Below are positions 1 through 10,003 of a stretch of DNA of 64,000 nt, one piece after another. Under the pieces are notes generated by a model. That model was not told the DNA's origin. It ran no database searches and saw only the letters and a list, made by a program, of their open reading frames with translations. The DNA lies in contig OX387201.1 of the NCBI GenBank assembly GCA_947561715.1, positions 20,040,001 through 20,104,000 on the forward strand, written 5' to 3'. This DNA comes from Ascidia mentula (Eukaryota > Chordata > Ascidiacea > Phlebobranchia > Ascidiidae). The position numbers were made by a program, and so were the translations under genes. Positions within the stretch are counted from its first letter, which is position 1. Every line of letters begins with the position of its first letter.

Positions 1-1690
1 ACCTGACCGCATCCAAGGGTTTAAATAACATTGAGTTAAGTGCGTGAGAAGTCGAGAATTTTGTTTTAATAAAGTCGCCTGAAACATTCGATCGGAGCAA
101 AATATTATAAATAAAATAAAATCAGAACCGAAATGTGAAACTTTCTGCCCCCAGGCTTCAGCGTACATATTGTTACGTCATTTTGTCTGACACGCGAATG
201 CAATTTCGGTCTTTCTGCATTCGGGCAACTTTGAAACGTAAATTCCAATGCAAGCCGTTGGTCACGTTAAAAATCATTAAAGCCGGAGAATCTTTCTCGC
301 TTAAAGGCTTATTGATATTTCCTTTAAAATATTATCTTCTGTCAAGTCTTCATGTAAGGTATTGACCTGAATGTGGAGTTGTTCTCTTATTAAAAATTAC
401 CTGTTTCTATTAATTTTGTTAGTTGTGCTGCAAGCGACGATTTAGAATAAAATTGCTCTTGCAAGTAAAACGTTTGCGCATCACCTCTGTTGCGATGTCT
501 GCTCATGTCATAAAAAGCGTGAAGCATTCAATATTCTGTGCATGGATGCGCGTTGAAATCACCTCATGTTTATTCACATATTCATGAAATCATGCAGTTC
601 CAGGTACAAGATTAGTGTTAGGCGGTACGTGTTGCAATTGCTAAAAGTAGCAACAACTTCACCTCATGTGGTTGGGAAGTTACCTGCTGCGTGTTTAGTG
701 GTAATGCAGTTTTTCTATAAAGCCGGGAGTCTTGCAGCTGTTTGTCCGCATTCAGTTGCCTGGGACAGGAAGGTGTCGAGGGACAGGTAAAGAAAAGTGT
801 TAAGAAATAATACGAGATCTAACTAACTTGGATGCAAATTACTTGGGTCGTATTACAAGAAATTGTCGATTAACATTGGTAACTCACATTGTAATCTTGG
901 AATGCAGTTTTCTAACATTTAACGTTGATCTATGAAGTAAGCTTGAGGTACAATGTTGCATGTCCTCGCCAAGACAAAACGTGTACGTCCAAAGTACAAC
1001 AGGTTACCTTACAATAGAGATAATGAAAGCCTAAAAAAATGTGGTAAATTACTGCAGGAATCAACCTGTGCAGGTCGCGGTGACCGGTGGATCTGTTTTT
1101 ACAAATCAATATATTATATTCCTGTGACTCGGAGTAAAGCACGATCACCGCCTGTGTGTAATTTTTATTTTTTCTCATAAATAATAATTTCGCCTGTTGG
1201 CATCCTCAGTTTCTGTCTTATTCAAATTGAAATGTTTCCACTCCTTTTGGAGTCTCAGGAATATAACAGATATAATGCAAGTTCACAATTGTTAATGCGA
1301 ATACAAAGCAAAGACGTGAGCAGAAGAATGTGATAAAAATAATGTAGTGTTGATATTAATCACAAGAGTAAGTTTTGTAGCTGTTTCAAAACATGTTTGT
1401 GTGTAGTTCGGTGGAACGGTTAATGAAACACTTCTTTTCTAAAATAGGTCATGCTTTACCATTGCATCGACATTTTCACATGATTGTTTATATCGTTGTC
1501 ATAGCACCGAATGCGTGGGTGTGGCGCACCTAGTGGCCATATTTGAAAGTTAATTATCACGACGGTTGACAATTGGTTTGCATTCTTTGTAACTTCATAT
1601 ATGGAATTTATTGCAACAAGTTGATTTTTAAGATTCTCCCATCAGTCTTAGAAGTCAGTTCGCTGAACAGTATAGCTGCCCTTGTTAATG
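1..1690. repeat. Family R repeat copy, 5'-truncated by window edge
   Basis: This stretch is a copy of a long dispersed repeat, called family R here. Bases 1-800 match about 32895-33490 and 35215-36020, and 1190-1680 match about 36270-36690, in the same order and orientation. Only short unrelated open frames occur, and none is conserved beyond what DNA identity explains. I see no transposase, reverse transcriptase or terminal repeat. The repeat class is unknown. Confidence 0.8.
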
Positions 1691-2225
1691 TGATTAAGTT
1701 TACGCACGGTGTTGACGCTGTCTTTGTACTCACAGTGTCTCTCTTGCATTTGTACACACGTGAAGCGTGTGGTATTCAATCTTCTGTCGCCCAAAGTTAT
1801 CGGTAAGCATTGTGTGTGTTACGTCATAGTGGCGCATTGTAGTTTATGTTGCCTGTTTCGTTTAGGTGTAACTGCTTGGACCGTTTTTGTGGTCCAGAGT
1901 TTCCCGGTTCCCAAATAGTTGGTGAGCGTTATGCTGTAATTATCTACGTGAAGTGTATTTGTTTGACACATTGCCTTCTGTGTAGAAACCGTGTTCTAAG
2001 GGTCCACGTGTCCTATACGTGTCTTTCGTCTCCTCCCGACGTCTGTACCGTCTATACTTCGAATACATTCCATCTTGCGTACGAGTGCGTACTGCACATT
2101 CGATAACAAACATAACATCAACTGAGTGAGCGAGTTTGAGGCCCATTAAAGATACGCGTTTTAACTGCAGGAATTCCACCTCGTGTGACGTTCCGCGCCA
2201 AGAACCGGGGCGCGTTCAACGGACG
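1691..2225. other. Unclassified intergenic stretch between two R copies
   Basis: This stretch has no counterpart beside the R copies near 31-36 kb. It is less AT-rich than its flanks and ends in a GC-rich segment (2185-2231) that begins TGTGACG and ends GTTACA, which loosely resembles an LTR end. No gene, RNA or convincing repeat boundary can be supported. Confidence 0.3.
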
Positions 2226-4330
2226 TTACACTCTGCATCAGGTTTTCAATTAAAGTCATGCTAGGGAAGAACATAAGAACTCACGTGCGACTTTATGTCA
2301 AATGTACTGAACAAATAGGATTTCCCAATTAAATGTTACTCAAGTTACATTAGATTTATGTATCGCAAAAATGGGAAACAAATTATAAAAAATAGTAACG
2401 ATTGAAGAGTGCAATTCATCATAACGTAATTAAATAATTGGGTAAACTCAGTTTGATCAAATGTACATAAAACAAATATCAACAGAACAAAAGGTCATGT
2501 TTAATATTTACATCGCAGTAATAAATGCTTAACTGATCGGAACCGGGGGCACCCTGGGGTTGTGGATTAATGATTTAAGCATGTGAGAAGTCACAAGGTT
2601 TGTGTTAAAAAACTTCAAATTTCAACATTCTGCACCAGGCTTGCACAACCCCAGGGTGCACATTTACGAGGCGCGAGTCAGACAAAATGACGTAAGAATC
2701 TGCATTTTGTCTCGCGCCTCGAAATTTGTTTGCTGCATTCTGGCAACTTTGAAACGTAAATTCCAATGCGAACCGTTTGAGGCTTTGTAATTATCATGCT
2801 TTTTGTCTTTGGTTAAAATTGAAGAAAGATAATTGTTCATGCCTCAGCGGTTTGGTCTTTCGACAATTTCTACGAAGGAATGTCAACCGTGAAGTTGTCA
2901 TAAAATACCTTGGTTATTCAGCCACAATTTACACTTCCGTCAGGATTTTTATATTATTTGTGGTACAATCTATCCGCGGTGGAGTTAGCATGGACGTGAG
3001 CCACAAGCAAAACGTTGCGCGTCATCTTCTCCACTGTGGTGTATGCAGATATCATAGACAATTCAAAACGTGAGTTACATCTCTGTGATGTTTGATCCCG
3101 AAATAAAAGTGAGAACATGCATACGATGAACAAATTCTCCTTAGTTTGTGATCAACGTTGTAATTATCTATATATAGCGTCCTGAAACCCGGTAGAAATA
3201 AACATTGCTGGGCTTGCACGCACGTTCAATCTCCTTACCGTGTTTACTGCAAACTGCTAGTAATTAACATTACTTGCACGCACGTTCAATCTCCTTACCG
3301 TGTTTACTGCAAACTGCTAGTAATTAACATTACTTGCACGCACGTTCAATCTCCTTGCCGTGTTTGCTGCAAACTGCTAGTAATTAACATTACTTGCACG
3401 CACGTTCAATCTCCTTACCGTGTTTACTGCAAACTTGTGATTGCAGTATTATAATGACGTTATGCAGTACCTGGTACAAGGCTAATCTCAGGTTGTTTGG
3501 TGGGAGACGAGATTAGAAGATGAAGTAAGCGCTTGGCGCTGCGTGTCGCGAAGTAGCGTTTGCCGCAAAAACTTGAAATTCACAATTGCAAACGCGTTCT
3601 TGAAAACACCTATTTATAAAATTCGGGATTGTTGAACCCAGAATAATAGTTGAATGTGTCTGATATTCTGAATGCAAACGAAGAACAGGAAACAATGCAA
3701 ACGAATGTCGTTTTGCGAACACTTTTCAACCACATGTCTGTAAAAAATGTGTAACTTTAATAATGACAAATTTATTGCAAAAATAACCTTGATATAAAGA
3801 GTTCTGTTTAATCTTACCCTCCTGGTATTAAATGCTTAACTCAAGGTATTGACCTGAATGTGGAGTTGTTCTGTCATTAAAAATTACCTGTTTGTGTTAC
3901 TTTTGTTGGTTGTGCTGCAAGCGACGATTTAGAATAAAATTGCTCTTGCAAGTAAAACGTTTGCGCATCACCTCTGTTGCGATGTCTGCTCATATCATAG
4001 AAAGCTTGAAACATTAAATATTCTGTGCATGGATGCGCGTTGAAATCACCTCATGTTTATTCACATATTCATGAAGTCATGCAGTACCTGGTACAAGATT
4101 AGTGCTTGGCGGTGCGTGTTGCGATTGCCAAAAATAGCAACAACTTCACCTCATGTGGTTGGGAAGTTACCTGCTGCGTGTTTAGTGGTAATGCAGTTTT
4201 TCTATAAAGCCGGGGGTCTTGCAGCTGTTTGTCCGCATTCAGTTGCCTGGGACAGGAAGGTGTCGAGGGACAGGTGAAGAACAGTGAAAAATGTTATTCA
4301 GACAACTTTAAAGAAATTGTCAATTTACAG
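2226..4330. repeat. Family R repeat copy with internal deletion
   Basis: It starts with CTCTGCATC at about 2231, exactly as the copies at 31501 and 33813 do, and runs collinearly with them. At about 3842 it jumps directly to the segment beginning AAGGTATTGACCTG, omitting several hundred bases present in the 32.9 kb and 35.2 kb copies. It ends in the same block seen at 566-800 and 35781-36010. No coding capacity is evident. Confidence 0.8.
3214..3434. repeat. 60-bp minisatellite, about 3.7 copies
   Basis: A unit beginning CTTGCACGCACGTTCAATC repeats with an exact 60-base period, starting at 3214, 3274, 3334 and 3394; the last unit is partial. Units differ by only one or two bases (A/G). The equivalent positions in the related R copies near 32445 and 34755 hold a single unit, so this is a local expansion in one repeat copy. 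Confidence 0.95.
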
Positions 4331-4365
4331 TGGTATCTCACATTGTAATCCTATCAAGCAACTTC

Positions 4366-4560
4366 TTAAAGTGCATGTGACACGGAAAAAAAAAACATGT
4401 TAATAGTTAAACTAAGAGATGGTCATAACTTTAAACAATTTTTGGCGAAAAAGGTAGCTTGATATGGCGACTGGTTTCTGAGATACAGCTGATCAAAGTC
4501 GCAATTTTACCGCTGCGAACGAAATCGTGCGAAAGAGAGATTATTGTTGCGTGACGTCAT
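4366..4560 (-). mobile_element. Truncated copy of TTAA-flanked inverted-repeat element
   Basis: TTAA followed by AGTGCATGTGACACGG at 4366 matches the terminus of the complete element at 7828-8745. The next roughly 190 bases are the reverse complement of that element's right end, up to the TGACGTCA at 4552. Sequence then changes abruptly to the gag relic. The other terminus was not found downstream, so this copy is truncated or was interrupted by the retroelement. Confidence 0.75.
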
Positions 4561-4589
4561 ATAATGTCAACCAAAAAGTTGCGGCCGGA

Positions 4590-5293
4590 AACTTTGTCCC
4601 AAAGAAAGAACAGGCTGAAAGAAACGCCGGTTGCCCCTGTCATTACAGGCAACCGGCGTTGTCGTTTCCCTGATAAGAGCACGGAGAGCAACATTGGCGC
4701 GCGTCTGCTCCAAAGCGCCTGTGATAGAAGCACATGCTGAAGGGCTTCGCAGTGCGTGGAGTTCACCGAGTGCGTTGCTCCTTGCTGACAGCAAATTCCG
4801 CGTTGTGATTACGAGAAAGCCATAATAAATCTGCCCGTTGGGAAAGCTGCCGCGAATCTGCAGTATCTTCACTGACCAAAACCACCCTAATATCTTCAGA
4901 CATGTGCTGCAGGAAAAAGTGATGAAAAAGAAAGCAAGCGTGGTGGTCACCTAGCAAGGCAAACATTTCGTCCATGAAAACCGACGGTTTCTTGTCACCT
5001 AACGGTGGCATGTTTAGGAGACGGGCTGCACGTTCTTGTGGGGACAGGGCAAATGATTGCAGCAAGCGCCTTCGAATGGCTTCAAACTTGTTTTCGGCAG
5101 GCGGTCGTTCAAGCAAGTCAATAAGTCGCGCTGCTGTGGCCTGGTCCAAGGCCGAAACCACGTGAAAGTACTTTGTTTCATCTGCTGTGATTTTCTTTAT
5201 CGCAAACTGCGCCTCAGCTTACTGCAACCAAACACGTGGTTGGGTTGGACAGAACGTGAGCAGCTTAAGTGCGACAGCGTGTTCAGTCTCCAT
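4590..5293 (-). pseudogene. Ty3/gypsy retrotransposon gag relic
   Basis: The minus-strand translation from an ATG at 5293 shows a gag-type capsid domain typical of invertebrate Ty3/gypsy elements. It has the alternating motifs LDQATAARLIDL, PPAENKF, ERAARLLNMP, GDKKPSVFMDEM and LLGDHHACFLF. It is followed, after a frame change, by a zinc-knuckle-like motif CFYHRRFG...C..PC near 4700. An in-frame TAA lies near 5221 and the frame breaks again near 4763, so this copy is inactive. No LTRs, protease or polymerase are attached. A second, more decayed gag of the same kind lies at about 45450. Confidence 0.85.
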
Positions 5294-5299
5294 GACCTC

Positions 5300-6390
5300 C
5301 GTTTTGGAGCCTCGGGGTCACCAGTAAGGCGGTTGATGCTATATTGCGAGAATAGCGCAGAGTCAGAAGAACGAGCAACACAAAAAATACGAGTATATAA
5401 GGTGGTAACCGCGACACGAGAAAAAGGCAATAGCACGCTTCAATGCACAGGCGAACACTACAGTTCGGTCGCCTCATACCAACCATTTGATAGACCCCTT
5501 CAAAAATCATGGGGTCAGCGTTCACTGTAGTTCCTGCAGATCTAAACATAGTAAACGTAAAAATAATTGTGAAATAACTTCAAGAAAAGACAAAAAAAAA
5601 ACAACCAAAATATGTTACGGAGAATTCTTACCATCAAACGAGCATTACCAGTTCATCTGTGGTGGAGTTATCTGACGTTGGTTTATTTTGTATCAGGAAA
5701 ACCAAACCAAACATACGTTAACATTGATTTGTATTCTGTTGGCTTGTTTCGAGGAATGCAACTATATTTACAACGCGTATGACGTATTATTGCTTTGACA
5801 CATACTTTTCAGACAATGTCCAATGTCGTATATCAACCCCCAAGACTTCAAAACTGTCGCCAGAACCTTGATCCAAACAAAGTACGTTTTGCGTGCAGTG
5901 ATGCGTGACGAGTGAAGAGAAAAGTTTCGTGATGACCACGTGATCGGTGGGTTGCTATAACAACAGTTGGCCTACCCAGAGCACATGTATTTTTAATCGA
6001 ACCAAGATAATGATGAACAAAGTACAATATGTTGTTGAAGCCTTACAGTACACAGGACAATGTAGGCAAGCGCAATACTTGAAACAATGAAAACATGCGC
6101 ACACAAAGCACTTGATTGTGTAATCGCGAGCCGCACTGAAAGAATATTTTGTACGGTTTTAAGGTACAACATACTATTTGAATTAATAAATCAAGCACTC
6201 AGTCTAAGGTGAGATTCTTGAGCAAACATGTACGTTATCATGTCCTAAATAACAAACAACCTTGGTTGCAATTTGTATATTTTTAAATCGTTAAAATGGT
6301 CGAACTACGAACAATACAGTGTAAATACCTCAAACCGCTACCGCGTAAAACAGCAAAGTTATCTACGTATTTGTTAATTTACCAACAATA
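5300..6390. other. Intergenic, nothing recognised
   Basis: I see no supported gene, RNA or repeat boundary here. The open frames are short and occur on both strands without recognisable domains. AT-rich tracts are common. Confidence 0.5.
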
Positions 6391-6393
6391 TAT

Positions 6394-6680
6394 TGTCAAT
6401 CTTTCCGCCGTCGACTCACTCGCTTTGTCCGCAGTAAGATTGTGACGCAACAAATACCAGCTGCCCAGCCAAGCGGAACACACAGTATTTCCTCTCTCAG
6501 AGCTCAACGAAAATGCGGAACTAAATTCACAGCCGTTGACTTGGGCAGAATTAATGAGGAAACTATTACTTTGTGAAAGCGGATTGATTCCTTTATTCGT
6601 TCTCAAGTGAAGATTGCAGTAAGCAAAATTGACTACAAACAAGTTCAATACATGTTCTCCAAGCATGGTTTCAGGAAATA
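6394..6680. repeat. Direct duplicate, copy 1
   Basis: About 285 bases starting CAATCTTTCCGCCGTCGAC recur in the same orientation at about 7108-7395 with scattered substitutions and small indels. A 95-codon minus-strand frame in this copy is broken by stops in the other, so the block is unlikely to be coding. Confidence 0.85.
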
Positions 6681-7107
6681 GGCAAGGTTTGCGCGAGGTT
6701 TTATCGACGAAAGTGTGTGGCGCGTATGCATATGACTTGGTGGCAACTAATAGAGCGGCGGGCGACGGTAGGGTTGGAGTGAGTTATCGTCGAATTTAGC
6801 ATAGGGTCCTCGACTGAATTGGTTAAAGTATAATTTCATTCGATAGTAGGTGGTTTTGTATAGGATTGTTGTTTCAAAAGAACAGCTTGGGCCAACGTTT
6901 CTGCAAGGTTTTATCGGCGAAAGTGTACATCGGACCACCCTTAAACCGTGTTTACAATACAGCAGCGTACAGCAGCAGCTTAATGTGCTTTAGACAAGTT
7001 TAATATTTTTGGAAAGCTTGATTTTAGTGCTTTCGTTTGGTTGGAAATTGATAGCGGGGTAATTTCTTGAGAAAAAAAATTTTTTTTTCAATTAGCCTCT
7101 GGTCCAA

Positions 7108-7395
7108 TGCCAATCTTTCCGCCGTCGACTCTCTTGTTTTGTCCGCAGCAAGATTGTGACGCAACAAATATCAGCTGCCCAGCCAAGCGGAACCCACATT
7201 ATTTCCTCTCTCAACGCCCAACGAAAATGCGGAACTAAACTCACAGCCGTTGACTTGGGCAGAATTTGTGAGGAAACTGTTACTTTGTGAAAGCGTCTTG
7301 ATTCCTTTATTCATTCTCAAGTGAAGATTGCAGCAAGCAAACCTTTATCACAAACAAGTTTAAAAGATGTTCTCCAAGCATGATTTTATGGAATA
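7108..7395. repeat. Direct duplicate, copy 2
   Basis: This is the partner of the block at 6394-6680, about 714 bases downstream. The shared part ends near the string TTCTCCAAGCAT in both copies. Function is unknown. Confidence 0.85.
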
Positions 7396-7479
7396 GCCCG
7401 AGTTGAAATTTGAGCCACAATGCTGAGAAAAAAACGCTTAGAAGTTTGTTTGTTGTGAGTTGGGCCCACATCAGTTATA

Positions 7480-7827
7480 CATACTTTGAGGCAGTGATTA
7501 CTTTATATTGTGACGTAATAAGTAAGGCGTGGTACCACACTTTGACACGCTTGGTTACTCACTGGTGAATCCATACAACTGAAGCAATTTCTCACTCAAA
7601 AGCGTAAACTGTTTGGAAGGTAAACAATACACAGACGGTGGTTGTGACGTAAGTGGCGCACTGCCTATGTTTGCTGAAGGTTTCTTACTCGCAAAAACTG
7701 TGGCTTGTGGGTCTTGGAGGGACCAGCCCAGCTAAGTACGAAAAGTCAAATGTTTGTTTCGTCATCTAAACAGAAGTTAAATCGCTCGCTTAAGCTGTGC
7801 TTTCGTATAGCAAGAAAGCGCCATTTG
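7480..7827. repeat. Dispersed repeat block shared with 56.7 kb and 59.4 kb
   Basis: This block matches 56650-57010 and, in part, 59405-59600. Shared landmarks include the string GACGGTGGTTGTGA, followed in two copies by CGTAAGTGGCGCACTGCC, and CTTGGAGGGA..AGCCCAGCTAAGTA. It continues in 8746-9290 after interruption by an inserted element. No gene is seen. Confidence 0.85.
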
Positions 7828-8745
7828 TTAAAGTGCATATGACACGGCCATGACAACTTTGCGTAAAACTAAAGGTACATCTACAACAAACATATATCCA
7901 AAGTTTTACGGCTCTACGTCAACTAAAAAATGTAGAAAACTGCACGAAAAGTAACGGCGACCAAAGATCGTAAACCTTTTGCGCTGAGGAGAAAAGGACA
8001 TCGGCGCTTGCGTCGAAAAAATGCATTGTTTAGATAGGAGAAGGTGCCTGTTTTTGCAGATATCAAATAGTTTCAAACTTAGGAGAATCCACAGATTACG
8101 TTACCTTAAAGGTCAGGACAGGGTTTTGCATCACACAAAAATTTGGCATTGTGACGTCACGAATCGAAGGCTTATTTGTCCCTAATTAACGGAAGACCAT
8201 AGGGTATAGCAGAAACGATATAACTGTGAATGGACAAAACGACAATGCTAAACTAATGGTTTGTCTCTGTCGTGTTTTCAAAAGTTCATGTATCACGTTC
8301 GCGATCATAAATGCTGTAACAACAAGAACACCCTGTCCCAGTAACTGTTTTACTATTACACAACTAAATTAGACATAATAGGTCGAACAGCGGCCATCTG
8401 ACTTCAGCTTAAATTAAAATCAAAATCCGTTTATTGCACTTGTTCACTTTTTGTTGTTTAATGCAATATTATGCTTAAATCAGTTTTACAATGTTTTCCA
8501 TTCCTACGCATAAGGCTTGCTGCCAGCACTCGCGCACGACCGAAGCACCTTCTATGACGTCACGCAACAATATCTCGCTTTCGCACGATTTCGTTTCGCA
8601 GCAAAAGTGCGACTTTGATCAGCCGTATCTCAGAAACCAGTCATCGTATCAAGCTACTTTTTTCGCCAAAAATGTTCTAAAGTTATGCACATTTCTTAGT
8701 TTGATTATTAACATGTTTGATTTTTACGTGTCATATGCACTTTAA
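7828..8745. mobile_element. Non-autonomous DNA element with TTAA target duplication
   Basis: TTAA at 7828-7831 and 742-745 of the 8.7 kb block flank an insert whose ends are inverted: AGTGCATATGACACG at 832-846 and its reverse complement ending at 8741. Related repeats at about 53190 and 57020 read straight through the site without the insert, which gives the empty site. The TTAA duplication is the hallmark of piggyBac-like elements. The interior of about 910 bp has no transposase, so it would be a non-autonomous (MITE-like) copy. Confidence 0.85.
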
Positions 8746-9290
8746 AAGCATGGGGTTCGCGTTGGCAACTACTACAACAACGATAATTGCAGAATGAGAC
8801 AAAATATCGTTTTAATCACGAATAGTAGGCTTGATTATTCACCACTTGCGTTGTGTGGGTTCAAGCAAATCTTCAAATAACAGAGAACTCGCAGTTAACA
8901 TTGGTCTGCCATTGAAAGCAATTAAATTCGCACTGGATTTGAACGAGTGGTGCTTCGATATCCGTGCGCAAAAACGATTGAAAACGATACGTCATCATAT
9001 TAAAAGTGTTAGCCATCGAAAATTAAATGTGGGGCGAGACGCTACACGTCCGAAAATCCTGGTTTACTTCACCTTAAAGTTGCTTGTAAACTGGAGCGCA
9101 GATTAATTTTGTTTGTCAACTATGACGTCAAACGTTCGAGCGCGCGTTTAGCTTCTCCATTACGAGTCTTCATCAAACAAATCGTAAACCAGGTGAAGAC
9201 AGAGTTCAGGTCCTTCATGAAACAACATGTTTGTGTCACGTTTACTCCAGACATACCAGGATCATATTCGAAAATTCAAATGTATTGAAG
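8746..9290. repeat. Repeat block upstream of NLR gene 1
   Basis: Bases 8831-9290 are nearly identical to 57098-57540. They include the core ATGACGTCAAACGTTCGAGC followed by the ACGAGTCTT and CAAATCGTAAACCAGGTGAAG strings that recur through 48-59 kb. An open frame of about 90 codons (8831-9106) is shared with the 57 kb copy but has no ATG and is broken at 53.3 kb, so it is not called as a gene. Confidence 0.85.
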
Positions 9291-10003
9291 CATGAATTAT
9301 GAGCATGGGAATGGGTCTGAACCATATTGCAAGTAGAAAACATAGTAGACAATAGTAGCCAGGATAACCAGAGCAGAAATTAATTTAGGATATAAGGATC
9401 CTATTCCAATTCGTTTTCTGCCAAATTGCCTGAAATTTGGCTGCAATTTAACACAAATTTAAATTCTGAAAAAACGGCCAGACCCTTATTACAAAAAAAT
9501 GATATGTTTAAGCCCATTTCTTTTCTTCTATTAATTTTAGTAAATCTGTTTTTGGTGAAAGCACACAAGCTTGCTTAAACCCTGGTTAAAGACCAATTTA
9601 ATTATTCAACTGTTCTTAACAGACCACAAAACCCGGATTTTTTTAATGTTTGCTCAATAGTGCCACAAAGCGGTAGCGTCCACAGTCGCCTGCGCAACGA
9701 TGGGTTGCAGATGTCGCAATGTCACATACAGGGTGAAAGGATTGCGCTGGAGTATTCTTGTGTTTTTTTACATAAATAAGTTTATGCAGACTTTCTAAGT
9801 TTTTTTCAAGTTTTAAAGAGTTGCTAGATTAATCTGTACTGAGGTTTTGTTTTGTAGTTTAAGCTTGGATTAAAGAAATGATTTCTGTGAGCTGCATTTA
9901 TGTTTATTTACAGTGCAAAAGGTTTCAAACACTGAAAAGGTTTAAAAAATTGTGCCAAGTTGCTGCATTTGTTTTCGAAAGAAAGACACTGCCGACAAAC
10001 ATC

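Noticed and set aside
135-790. Short frames in family R recurring at 33038, 35377, 4053 and 35781
   Set aside because: They change frame and length between copies and contain no domain; they are by-products of repeat identity.
5057-5530. 157-codon plus-strand frame opposite the gag relic
   Set aside because: It is antisense to a clear gag reading frame on the minus strand and has no domain of its own.
6379-6666. 95-codon minus-strand protein in the 6.4 kb duplicate
   Set aside because: The second copy at 7.1-7.4 kb has stops in the same frame, and no family is recognisable.
8831-9106. Open frame of about 91 codons conserved at 57098-57370 with a 3-base in-frame indel
   Set aside because: It starts at TTG rather than ATG, lies in a repeat whose DNA is nearly identical on both sides of the frame, and is disrupted in the 53.3 kb relative. 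Identity of DNA explains the conserved frame.
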